A stretch of DNA of 7,633 nt, from assembly GCA_009773975.1 (NCBI GenBank), contig VSMX01000011.1, positions 17,591 through 25,223 on the forward strand. The letters are read 5' to 3'. This DNA is from Desulfovibrio sp. Its GTDB lineage: Bacteria > Desulfobacterota > Desulfovibrionia > Desulfovibrionales > Desulfovibrionaceae. This document shows, one piece after another, positions 1-5,398 of this stretch. Made by a program: the position numbers and the translations under genes. Position 1 is the stretch's first letter. Every line of letters begins with the position of its first letter. The notes beneath the pieces are model-generated. The model ran no database searches. It had not been told where the DNA came from and saw nothing but the letters and a program-made list of their open reading frames with translations.

Positions 1-271
1 CCAATGAATACCTTCATTCATTTGCGCTGCCGTCATTTCAGCCGCAGGCAAGCTGCGGCTTCATTCGGCGCGGGTGCCTGCTGCCGCAGCCACCAGAGCG
101 TTTGTCCAATTTCATTACGCAAGCGCCCTAAAAAATCAGGGGAATCCGGCAAAAGCTGGCAAAGAAGTGTTTTTGCCTGTTTTTCCCGGAGCCCCCTTGT
201 CTATGGCAAAGGGCGGGAATCACCCCGCCCTGAAAGGCGAAATGCCCTTTTGGAAAAAATAAGACCGTTTT
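1..271. other. Non-coding region downstream of rpsO, rich in inverted repeats
   Basis: No convincing gene is present on either strand. The stretch holds several perfect or near-perfect inverted repeats: 3-9 with 16-22 (AATGAAT/ATTCATT), 40-47 with 53-60 (AGCCGCAG/CTGCGGCT), a compound stem 138-197, and the GC-rich hairpin 211-230. In many bacteria pnp (PNPase) follows rpsO, and the spacer carries a terminator plus a processing hairpin. Here any pnp start would lie left of the window. A minus-strand ATG at 36 opens a frame that runs off the edge (MTAAQMNEGIHW), but it has no Shine-Dalgarno and does not resemble a PNPase N-terminus, so I do not call it. Confidence 0.6.
208..230 (-). terminator. 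Probable rpsO transcription terminator hairpin
   Basis: A perfect 7-bp all-GC stem (211-217 GGGCGGG with 224-230 CCCGCCC, 6-nt loop) begins 41 bases beyond the rpsO stop codon in the direction of transcription. On the minus strand it is followed by only three T residues, so it is a weak or Rho-assisted intrinsic terminator, or a 3'-end stabilising hairpin. Its position right after a ribosomal protein gene supports the role. Confidence 0.5.
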
Positions 272-541
272 TTATTTACGCAAGCCCAGTTTCTCGATAA
301 GGGCGCGATAACGCTGGATATCTTTCTTTTTCAAATAGTTCAGGATTTTGCGGCGATGGCCGACAAGCTTGAGCAGGCCGGTGCGCGAATGAAAATCCTT
401 TTTATGAATCTTGAAATGGTTGGTCAGCCCTTCGATTCTGGCTGTTAGCAGGGCAACCTGCACTTCTGGCGAGCCAGTGTCGCCTTCATGCTTGGCGTGA
501 GCTTCAATAACAGCCTTTTTTTGTTCCGCATCCATTACCAC
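272..541 (-). CDS. rpsO: 30S ribosomal protein S15
   Basis: S15 is a primary binder of the central domain of 16S rRNA and helps form the small-subunit platform and an intersubunit bridge. The 89-residue product matches the usual length. It carries the family signatures DTGSPEVQVALLTARI near the N-terminus, HKKDFHSRTGLLKLVGHRRKILNYL in the middle, and RYRALIEKLGLRK at the end. I chose the GTG at 541 because AAGGAG (550-555) lies 8 bases upstream. The ATG two codons later (535) would be 14 bases from that site. The start MVMDAE is also what I recall for Desulfovibrio S15. The gene lies 29 bases downstream of truB on the same strand, the classical truB-rpsO pair. Bacterial S15 often represses its own mRNA by binding the leader; no such structure is obvious here. 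Confidence 0.97.
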   Translation of the reverse strand: MVMDAEQKKAVIEAHAKHEGDTGSPEVQVALLTARIEGLTNHFKIHKKDFHSRTGLLKLVGHRRKILNYLKKKDIQRYRALIEKLGLRK

Positions 542-549
542 AGCAATTT

Positions 550-555
550 CTCCTT
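550..555 (-). promoter_or_regulatory. Shine-Dalgarno site deciding the rpsO GTG start
   Basis: The minus strand reads AAGGAG eight bases before GTG at 541. This makes GTG the likely initiation codon rather than the in-frame ATG at 535. The site lies in the short gap between the truB stop (571-573) and rpsO, so rpsO can be translated from a truB-rpsO transcript. Confidence 0.7.
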
Positions 556-570
556 GAGGATTAACCAGTT

Positions 571-1485
571 TCAGAGTCCGCGCGCGACTTTCCAGCAAGG
601 GCCATATTCATCCGCAGCCAGACTTGCCAGGGCGCAGGCGCGTCCCTCATGGCAAAGAAAGGCGTGTTCGGCCGCATTGTTTTCCGCCCTGACCGGCATG
701 CCGTTTTTGACACGCCGCGCGGAAGCCGCGTCAAGCTCTATTTTTGGCCAGTGGGGCAGGGCATCTTCCACAGGCCTGACAATGCGCTTCAGAATTGCGG
801 GATCCGCCTCTATTTCGGCAAGATCAACTGCCTGCTCAAGACTGAAGGGATGACTGTATTCCCTGGTCAGCCCGCAAAGCGCGGCGCCGCAGCCCAGTCG
901 TTTCCCCAAGCTGTGGGCCAGGGAACGAATATAGGCGCCGGAATCGCAAACCACCCTGAAGCGGGCGACGGGCATGCTGAAATCCAGCATGTCCGCGGAG
1001 TGGATTTTTATTTCCTTGACCTTTGCTGGCGCGGGCCGCCCCTTTCTGGCATATTGATAAAGGGGCTTGCCCTGATGCTTGGCAGCGGAATATGGCGGAA
1101 CATCCTGGCTTGTCAGTTCGGTCCAGGCCCGGATTTCTGCCGCGACATCCGCAGACCCCACGCCATCCGGGGATTTTTCGCAAAACACTTCCCCTTCCGT
1201 ATCCCAGGTGTCGGTTTCGACCCCCAGCTTCAACTCCCCTGCATAAACCTTGTGCCCGGCTCCAAGCAGCCAGGAAGACAGCTTGGTCGCACAGCCAAGC
1301 AATACCAGAAGCACACCCCTGGCCATGGGATCCAGGGTGCCCGCATGGCCGATTTTTTTCTGGCCCATGCGCTTCAGGATATTGAGGCAGCGGGTTGATG
1401 TCAGCCCCGATGGCTTGTTCAGCACCACAATGCCGTCAAGCTGGGGCAAGGTTGGGGTTGATACGGTTCTTCTGGCGTCAGTCAT
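571..1485 (-). CDS. truB: tRNA pseudouridine-55 synthase TruB
   Basis: TruB isomerises U55 to pseudouridine in the T-loop of nearly all tRNAs in the cytoplasm. The 304-residue product begins its catalytic domain at DGIVVLNKPSG (17-27). The catalytic Asp is D52 in GHAGTLDPMARGVL (46-59). Further family motifs are KVYAGELKLGVETDTWDTEGE (79-99), PPYSAAKHQGKPLYQYAR (130-147) and SGAYIRSLAHSLGKRLGCGA (from 182). In that last motif the Asp usual before Leu-Gly is Ser192. A small C-terminal TruB_C/PUA-like domain follows from about 250. The ATG at 1485 is the only plausible start, yet the bases before it show no good Shine-Dalgarno. It leads directly into rpsO. The usual upstream partners (infB, rbfA, a DHH phosphoesterase) are absent; a 175-bp structured gap and an OsmC-family gene lie there instead. 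Confidence 0.96.
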   Translation of the reverse strand: MTDARRTVSTPTLPQLDGIVVLNKPSGLTSTRCLNILKRMGQKKIGHAGTLDPMARGVLLVLLGCATKLSSWLLGAGHKVYAGELKLGVETDTWDTEGEVFCEKSPDGVGSADVAAEIRAWTELTSQDVPPYSAAKHQGKPLYQYARKGRPAPAKVKEIKIHSADMLDFSMPVARFRVVCDSGAYIRSLAHSLGKRLGCGAALCGLTREYSHPFSLEQAVDLAEIEADPAILKRIVRPVEDALPHWPKIELDAASARRVKNGMPVRAENNAAEHAFLCHEGRACALASLAADEYGPCWKVARGL

Positions 1486-1534
1486 GGTCGTCTATGGGAT
1501 GTCAGGCTTTTACTGCCGTAAAGGTCTGAAGATC

Positions 1535-1564
1535 GCGAAGCAAAAAATGTGATTTTTGCTTCGC
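1535..1564. repeat. Perfect 12-bp inverted repeat (hairpin 1 of 4)
   Basis: GCGAAGCAAAAA at 1535-1546 is the exact reverse complement of 1553-1564, around the loop ATGTGA. It lies 50-79 bases upstream of the truB start on the minus strand. The AT-rich half of the stem is next to the loop and no T-run follows outside the stem on either strand, so it is not a standard intrinsic terminator. It may be an operator-like palindrome or part of a structured RNA with the three hairpins beside it. Confidence 0.8.
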
Positions 1565-1567
1565 CAA

Positions 1568-1584
1568 CGCCGCCGATGGCGGCG
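1568..1584. repeat. GC-rich inverted repeat (hairpin 2 of 4)
   Basis: CGCCGCC (1568-1574) pairs perfectly with GGCGGCG (1578-1584) around the three-base loop GAT. Only three bases separate it from hairpin 1, and it directly abuts hairpin 3. Confidence 0.75.
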
Positions 1585-1606
1585 CGCAATCCTTTTCGGG
1601 ATTGCG
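1585..1606. repeat. Inverted repeat (hairpin 3 of 4)
   Basis: CGCAATCC (1585-1592) pairs perfectly with GGATTGCG (1599-1606) around the loop TTTTCG. It abuts hairpin 2 with no spacer and sits one base from hairpin 4. Confidence 0.75.
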
Positions 1607-1607
1607 A

Positions 1608-1632
1608 CTGGCGTCGCTTGAGGCGACACCGG
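1608..1632. repeat. Imperfect inverted repeat (hairpin 4 of 4)
   Basis: GTCGC (1613-1617) pairs with GCGAC (1623-1627) around TTGAG. After a C/A mismatch the stem continues with CTGG (1608-1611) against CCGG (1629-1632), including one G-T pair. It lies 28 bases beyond the stop codon of the OsmC-family gene, so it would be the first hairpin met by its transcript. There is no T-tract. Confidence 0.65.
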
Positions 1633-1660
1633 CAATTATGACCTTAAATCCTCTTTCAAG

Positions 1661-2092
1661 TCAATACGGCTGGTCTTCCCGGGAATCCTGCCAGATGAAA
1701 GTGAATACCTGCTCCACGTCCGCGCCAAGGCTAAGATGCACGGGGCAGCTGCGGGCCGCCTTTTCCATCATGATTTTTTCCTTGTCGCTGTAATTGCGCG
1801 CCGGCATTTTGAAAACGACCTCGATTTTGCCGATCCGGCGCGGGTCGGCAGCCATGGTCTTGTTGACTTCAACGCGCGTGCCCCTGACGTCAACATCACG
1901 CTTTTCCGCCCAGATGCCGATAATGGTCATCGCGCAGGCGCCAAGGGCGGCACAGCAGAGATCGGTTGGCGAAAAGGCTTCGCCCTTGCCGTTATTGTCT
2001 GTTGGCGCGTCGGTAATAATTTTTGTGCCGGACTGCGTGTGCTCGCATTCGACACGCAAGCCGCCAGAATATGTTTCGATAATTGTGGCCAT
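1661..2092 (-). CDS. OsmC-family (peroxiredoxin-like) protein
   Basis: The 143-residue product has the OsmC/Ohr fold signatures. An N-terminal beta region carries a conserved FSPTDLCCAALGACAMT segment (40-56), followed by the second cysteine motif RSCPVHLSL (114-122). By family pattern the redox pair is C53 in LGACAM and C116 in SCPV. Characterised members (OsmC, Ohr) reduce organic hydroperoxides in the cytoplasm using thiols. Many single-domain relatives like this one have no defined substrate, so I give no gene symbol. The start ATG at 2092 follows GGGGAG (2096-2101) with a short 3-base gap. The gene lies 60 bp behind gltX and probably has its own promoter there. An oxidative-stress role would suit an anaerobe exposed to air, but this is inferred from the family alone. 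Confidence 0.88.
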   Translation of the reverse strand: MATIIETYSGGLRVECEHTQSGTKIITDAPTDNNGKGEAFSPTDLCCAALGACAMTIIGIWAEKRDVDVRGTRVEVNKTMAADPRRIGKIEVVFKMPARNYSDKEKIMMEKAARSCPVHLSLGADVEQVFTFIWQDSREDQPY

Positions 2093-2152
2093 ATTCTCCC
2101 CGATAAAAAATTTCCTTATATGTTATATGCTATTATATTTACGACTGCCCTG
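2093..2152 (-). promoter_or_regulatory. AT-rich promoter region before the OsmC-family gene
   Basis: The 60-bp gap between gltX and the OsmC gene is strikingly AT-rich. On the minus strand it contains a perfect TATAAT (2132-2137) about 40 bp upstream of the ATG. No good -35 hexamer lies 16-18 bp further up; the expected place reads CGGAGT and falls within the gltX end. A 7-bp tandem repeat TTATATG/TTATATG (plus strand, 2116-2129) lies just downstream of the -10. A promoter is plausible, perhaps activator-dependent, but unproven. Confidence 0.35.
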
Positions 2153-3556
2153 TTACTCCGGACACATCCCAATTGCCCGTTCAATTCTGGCCAGGGTTTC
2201 GTCCCTTCCCAGGAAATCCATGATCTCGTTGAGGTGCGATCCGCCCATAAAGCCCATCAAGGCGGTCCGCAAGGGCGGCGCGACCTCCTTGAACTTGAGG
2301 TTGTTGTCGGCCACATACGCATTGAGCGCGGCATCGGTCGAGGCCGCGTCAAAAGGCTCGGTTTTGGCAAGAATGGCCTTCAGCTTTTCAAGATGATCCC
2401 TGCCTTTCAGGGTAAATTGCTTCTTTGCGTCCTTTTCCGAGCAGGCAAGTTCGGCGGCGGGGACAAGCAGCGGCCGGAAGCTTTCGGCCAGAGCCGCGAG
2501 GTTGTTGGCTCTTTCGCGAAACATTACGCAAAGCGGCAGCAGCCTTTCTTTGGATATTTTCGCAAAACCGGCTCTTTCCAGAAAAGGCCTGACCTGGCTT
2601 GCCAGTTCTTCCAGCGGCAGCTGGCGCATGAAATGGGCATTGCACCATTCGAGCTTGGCAGGGTCAAAGGCCGCGGGCGCGGGATTGAGGTTCTTGCCGT
2701 CAAAAAAGTCAATCATCTCCTGGCGGCTGAACAGTTCCTGGTCGCCATGGGACCAGCCCAGACGCGCCAGGTAGGAAACCAGGGCCTGGGGCAGCAGTCC
2801 GTCGCTTTCATATTCGATAACCGCCCTCGCGCCGTGACGTTTGGAAAGTTTTTGGCGGTCATTGCCCAGAATCATCGGCACATGGCCAAAAGTCGGCACA
2901 GGCAGCCCAAGAGCCTGGTAGATCAGGATCTGGCGCGGCGTGTTCGAAACATGATCGTCCCCGCGCAGAACATGGGTAATACCCATTTCATGATCATCAA
3001 CCACAACGGCCATGTTATAGGTTGGCGTGCCATCGGCGCGCTGGATAACCATATCGTCAAGCTCGCCCACATCCACGGCGATTCGCCCCTTGACCATGTC
3101 GTCAAAAACGATTTTGCCCTCATGCGGAATTTTCAGGCGCACGCAATGCCCGGGGCCAGGGCCAAGGCCAAGGTCGCGGCAATGGCCATTATAGCGCGGC
3201 TTCTGCCCGAGCTGTTTCGCCTTTTCGCGCATGGCGTCCACTTCCTCGCTCGTGCATGAACACCAGTAGGCATTGCCGCTTTGCAAAAGCTTTTCGACAT
3301 ATTGCCGGTAAAGATCCATGCGCCGCGTCTGGTAAACCGGCTCGCCTTCCCAATCCAGGCCAAGCCAGCGCATCGAAGCAAGGATGGAATCAGTATATTC
3401 CTGTTTGGAGCGCTGCAAATCAGTATCTTCTATGCGCAGATAGAATTCGCCGCCATAATGGCGCGCCAGCAGCCACGAGAAAATTGCCGTGCGCGCGCCG
3501 CCTATGTGCAGGTGGCCCGTGGGGCTTGGGGCAAAACGGGTAACAATCTTGCTCAT
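2153..3556 (-). CDS. gltX: Glutamyl-tRNA synthetase
   Basis: This class I synthetase charges tRNA-Glu with glutamate in the cytoplasm, using ATP. From the ATG at 3556 the product is 467 residues, normal for bacterial GluRS. The HIGH-like motif is HIGG (17-20) in RFAPSPTGHLHIGGARTA and the KMSKS-like motif is KLSKRHG (236-242). The insertion near 99-128 resembles the zinc site of the E. coli enzyme (C-x-C-x24-C-x-H): C99, C101 and C126 are present, but the His position holds D128. An in-frame ATG at 3571 would add MGIKK. I prefer 3556 because MSKIVTRFAPSPTG matches the family N-terminus. Neither start has a clear Shine-Dalgarno; the best partial match is AGGA overlapping the 3571 ATG. The gene begins 27 bases after the TPR gene ends, suggesting co-transcription. 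Whether it also charges tRNA-Gln cannot be judged. Confidence 0.97.
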   Translation of the reverse strand: MSKIVTRFAPSPTGHLHIGGARTAIFSWLLARHYGGEFYLRIEDTDLQRSKQEYTDSILASMRWLGLDWEGEPVYQTRRMDLYRQYVEKLLQSGNAYWCSCTSEEVDAMREKAKQLGQKPRYNGHCRDLGLGPGPGHCVRLKIPHEGKIVFDDMVKGRIAVDVGELDDMVIQRADGTPTYNMAVVVDDHEMGITHVLRGDDHVSNTPRQILIYQALGLPVPTFGHVPMILGNDRQKLSKRHGARAVIEYESDGLLPQALVSYLARLGWSHGDQELFSRQEMIDFFDGKNLNPAPAAFDPAKLEWCNAHFMRQLPLEELASQVRPFLERAGFAKISKERLLPLCVMFRERANNLAALAESFRPLLVPAAELACSEKDAKKQFTLKGRDHLEKLKAILAKTEPFDAASTDAALNAYVADNNLKFKEVAPPLRTALMGFMGGSHLNEIMDFLGRDETLARIERAIGMCPE

Positions 3557-3583
3557 CTTCTTGATGCCCATCCTGGTTGGGGA

Positions 3584-5011
3584 TTATTCTTTTTCCGCAT
3601 TGGCCAGCAATTCCCTTGCCTCCGTGTTTTCCGGATCCTGCTCGAGCGCCTGGCGCAAAAGCGGCATGGCATGCATCTTGTCGTTTGTGGACATGAAAAC
3701 AGCGGCCAGGTTGCTTGCTATGCGCGAAGATTTTCTGGGCAGATCGGGATTGATGGCCATGGCCTTGAGAGCCGATGCGCGGGCTCCTTCAAGTTCCTTG
3801 CCTTCCAGGCGCGCCATGGCCAGGTTGTAATGCAGGTTTTCATCATTGGGCGCAACCGAGATGGCCTTGAGGTAGGCGTTGGCCGCGTCTTCCCACTTGC
3901 CCATGCGCCTAAGCAGGATGCCGAGGCGATTGAAGGTGGCGATGTCCTCCATGCTCCAGAATTCCTTGCGCGCATCCAGGCCGCGCTGCAAGAATGAAGC
4001 CGCGGTTTCCGGGTCCGTGGAGACGTAGAGATCGGCCACGCGATAGGCCACGCCGGAAACATTTTCGCGCGCCTGCCTGTTGGAAAGCTTCATGGCACTA
4101 TCGAATACCTTGCGGGCCTTTTCGCTCTGGTTGAGCTTGAGCAAAAGCTCGCCGATCTGGATCTTGCGTTCAAGGTTGAGGGGCGAAACCTCGTCCATTT
4201 TTTCAAGACATTCAATCTGCTTTTGCATATCGCCTGTTTCCGCATAAAGCTCGGACATCTTGCGCAGGGGATCGAGATAGATTGTCGAACCGCCCATGGC
4301 CTTGCCGTATGCCTCCACGGCCTTGTCGTATTCCTTCATGGAGCGGAAAATATCGCCCATCAGCAGGAATACGGCGGATGCGTTGGACTGCTGCTCCAGG
4401 GCCTGGGTGCAGACCTGCAGGGCGCGCAGGTATTCCTCCTGGCCAAGCAGCACGCGGGCCCATTCCAGGGAACGTTCCAGCTGGTCGTTGGGGCGAAGCG
4501 TCAGGGCGATTTTCTCGAGCAGCGCCTGACTGTCCGCAGGCTTTACAAGGCAACCGTCCACGCCGCTTTCATGGAGCAGCACAAAACGCTGGCGGTCGGT
4601 TTCCTTTGCCAGAATTATGACCTTGAGTTCGGGAAAACCGATTTTTAAAAGTTTTACTATATAGGTCAGATCGCGTCCCCTGAGGTTTTGCTCGATAATT
4701 ATCAGGGGGGCTTTCTTGTTTTCCACGGCATTTCTGGCAATACGCATGAGATTTTCCGCATTGGCCTGCTGCGAAATGCAGCTTTGCGGCATTTTCAGCG
4801 TATTGCAGACAAGCTCGCGCAGGCTTCCGGCAAAGGCCATATCGTCGGAAACCAGGATGATTTGTCCGTTTTCGCGTAAATTGTCTACCAGAATGCCGGT
4901 ATAATCCTGCTGTTGCTTTTTTGACTGCGTCTGAGCCCTGGCCATGCTCTGGTCAACGCGACGCATCTGGAGGCGACGCGCAAGGCCGCCAGTGGAACTT
5001 TCGTCACTCAT
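3584..5011 (-). CDS. Degenerate receiver domain fused to TPR repeats
   Basis: The 475-residue cytoplasmic protein has no signal or membrane segment. A polar tail (about 1-48) precedes a CheY-like receiver fold (about 50-172). The acidic pair D56/D57 sits in GQIILVSDD, and the conserved Lys is K157 in GVDGCLVKP. The phosphoacceptor position in PLIIIEQNL is Glu107 rather than Asp, and the usual Thr/Ser after the fourth strand is Ala135 (VIILAKE). Residues from about 175 to the end form roughly seven TPR-like helix pairs, for example EEYLRALQVCTQALEQ and GKWEDAANAYLKAISVAPND. TPRs bind proteins, so this is probably a scaffold or signalling adaptor that does not use normal phosphorylation. The start at 5011 is chosen because GGAG (5018-5021) lies 6 bases upstream; the ATG at 5035 lacks such a site. 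It leads into gltX. The function is not known to me. Confidence 0.88.
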   Translation of the reverse strand: MSDESSTGGLARRLQMRRVDQSMARAQTQSKKQQQDYTGILVDNLRENGQIILVSDDMAFAGSLRELVCNTLKMPQSCISQQANAENLMRIARNAVENKKAPLIIIEQNLRGRDLTYIVKLLKIGFPELKVIILAKETDRQRFVLLHESGVDGCLVKPADSQALLEKIALTLRPNDQLERSLEWARVLLGQEEYLRALQVCTQALEQQSNASAVFLLMGDIFRSMKEYDKAVEAYGKAMGGSTIYLDPLRKMSELYAETGDMQKQIECLEKMDEVSPLNLERKIQIGELLLKLNQSEKARKVFDSAMKLSNRQARENVSGVAYRVADLYVSTDPETAASFLQRGLDARKEFWSMEDIATFNRLGILLRRMGKWEDAANAYLKAISVAPNDENLHYNLAMARLEGKELEGARASALKAMAINPDLPRKSSRIASNLAAVFMSTNDKMHAMPLLRQALEQDPENTEARELLANAEKE

Positions 5012-5041
5012 GGCATTCTCCGAAATTTGTTGCATTCCATT

Positions 5042-5070
5042 ATTATAAGCAAAAAGAAATTATTCGTAAA
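5042..5070 (-). promoter_or_regulatory. Sigma70-type promoter of the TPR gene
   Basis: On the minus strand TTTACG (5065-5070) and a perfect TATAAT (5042-5047) are separated by 17 bp. Transcription would start near 5035 and leave a leader of about 24 bases with the GGAG site. This likely drives the receiver/TPR gene and gltX. Confidence 0.6.
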
Positions 5071-5076
5071 GCTTTG

Positions 5077-5125
5077 CCAATTACGGCACGGAATTTGTAT
5101 AAAATATCCAGCCGGCAGTAATTGG
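5077..5125. repeat. 8-bp inverted repeat with 33-bp centre
   Basis: CCAATTAC (5077-5084) is the exact reverse complement of GTAATTGG (5118-5125). The centre contains the small palindrome GCCGGC (5111-5116). The arms flank a possible rightward -10 (TATAAA at 5098-5103) and lie just upstream of the leftward -35. They could be paired operator half-sites, but chance cannot be excluded. Confidence 0.4.
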
Positions 5126-5131
5126 TCATAA

Positions 5132-5146
5132 ACATAATGATTATCC
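5132..5146. promoter_or_regulatory. Fur-box-like palindrome
   Basis: The 15-mer ACATAATGATTATCC matches the 7-1-7 Fur consensus TGATAATNATTATCA at 11 of 14 informative positions, with a perfect ATAAT/ATTAT core. Fur-family repressors (Fur, Zur, PerR) bind such sites when loaded with metal. It sits between the divergent promoters, about 60-80 bp from either core promoter, and just downstream of the possible second rightward promoter. In such AT-rich sequence a partial match can arise by chance. Confidence 0.3.
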
Positions 5147-5222
5147 CTGCCTTGTATCGTCCTGCTATTGTTTTCATGGCCACAAAAGCCGAAAACGTGT
5201 CCTGAATTTTGAATCTTCCTGT

Positions 5223-5252
5223 TTGACAACAGTAAAATTTATCGCCTATTCT
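5223..5252 (+). promoter_or_regulatory. Sigma70-type promoter of the RlpA-like gene
   Basis: A perfect -35 TTGACA (5223-5228) is followed after 18 bp by TATTCT (5247-5252), which matches TATAAT at four of six positions. Transcription would begin near 5259, giving a leader of about 140 bases. It is the strongest promoter-like sequence I found in the window, and probably drives the RlpA-like gene and those behind it. Confidence 0.65.
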
Positions 5253-5258
5253 GTTTTT

Positions 5259-5398
5259 CACAGGGCATTCCCAGGGACAGGCCGCACCGGCGCGAAGATG
5301 CGTTCGGACGGCCAGCGGAAAGTCCGCCGGGTCAGGATCGCGGGGCGATCCGCGCCATTTATATGCGCAGCCCTAAATAATCCAGCAAGGGATTGATT
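5259..5398 (+). ncRNA. Candidate structured 5' leader of the RlpA-like mRNA
   Basis: The predicted leader is GC-rich and foldable, in contrast to the AT-rich DNA before it. Visible stems are GGATCGC/GCGATCC (5335-5341 with 5345-5351, loop GGG) and GCGGA/TCCGC (5315-5319 with 5323-5327), the latter extended by CC/GG (5312-5313 with 5329-5330) across one mismatch. GGCGC/GCGCC (5289-5293 with 5352-5356) would close these into a multi-branch unit. After it come a short unstructured tract and the ribosome binding site. I compared it from memory with common riboswitch cores (c-di-GMP-I, cobalamin, TPP, glycine, fluoride, SAM, SAH) and saw no match. It may be a regulatory leader or simply a GC-rich UTR. 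Confidence 0.35.
5387..5391 (+). promoter_or_regulatory. Shine-Dalgarno site deciding the RlpA-like start
   Basis: AAGGG lies 7 bases before ATG 5399. The in-frame TTG at 5393 would be only one base away, so ATG 5399 is the start, and it gives a clean signal peptide. Confidence 0.7.

Larger units (their letters stand above)
5012..5398. promoter_or_regulatory. Divergent 387-bp intergenic regulatory region
   Basis: No gene is visible here. The left part, to about 5258, is AT-rich and holds the leftward promoter for the TPR gene (5042-5070), the rightward promoter for the RlpA-like gene (5223-5252), and a possible second rightward promoter, TTGCCA-N18-TATAAA (5074-5103). It also contains a Fur-like palindrome (5132-5146), a CCAATTAC/GTAATTGG inverted repeat (5077-5084 and 5118-5125), and a hairpin with a GTTTTC/GAAAAC outer stem (5170-5196). 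The right part (about 5259-5357) turns sharply GC-rich and can fold into several stems within the leader of the RlpA-like mRNA. Confidence 0.6.

Noticed and set aside
158..184. Plus-strand intrinsic terminator (GGCAAA/TTTGCC followed by TGTTTTT)
   Set aside because: It looks terminator-like on the plus strand, but no plus-strand gene is visible upstream within the window. It is noted only as part of the compound stem.
4..300. 98-codon plus-strand frame at the left edge
   Set aside because: It overlaps the rpsO end and the structured spacer, has no ribosome binding site, and its Arg/Ser-rich translation resembles no protein.
649..1398. 249-codon plus-strand frame antisense to truB
   Set aside because: TruB motifs on the minus strand are unambiguous; the opposite frame has no coherent protein features.
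1535..1564. Intrinsic terminator for the OsmC-family gene
   Set aside because: Stem stability lies at the base with A-T pairs next to the loop, and no T-run follows outside the stem on either strand.
1736..3259. 507-codon open frame on the plus strand across the OsmC gene and gltX
   Set aside because: It lies antisense to two well-supported genes, and its translation shows no recognisable domain. It is a by-product of codon bias on the other strand.
5011..5035. Upstream ATG (5035) as start of the TPR protein
   Set aside because: It coincides with the predicted transcription start and has no Shine-Dalgarno; ATG 5011 has GGAG at 6-base spacing.
5259..5357. c-di-GMP-I (GEMM) riboswitch, suggested by CACAGGGCA at 5260-5268
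   Set aside because: Only the first few bases resemble the class; the GNRA tetraloop helix and the expected downstream receptor motifs are absent.
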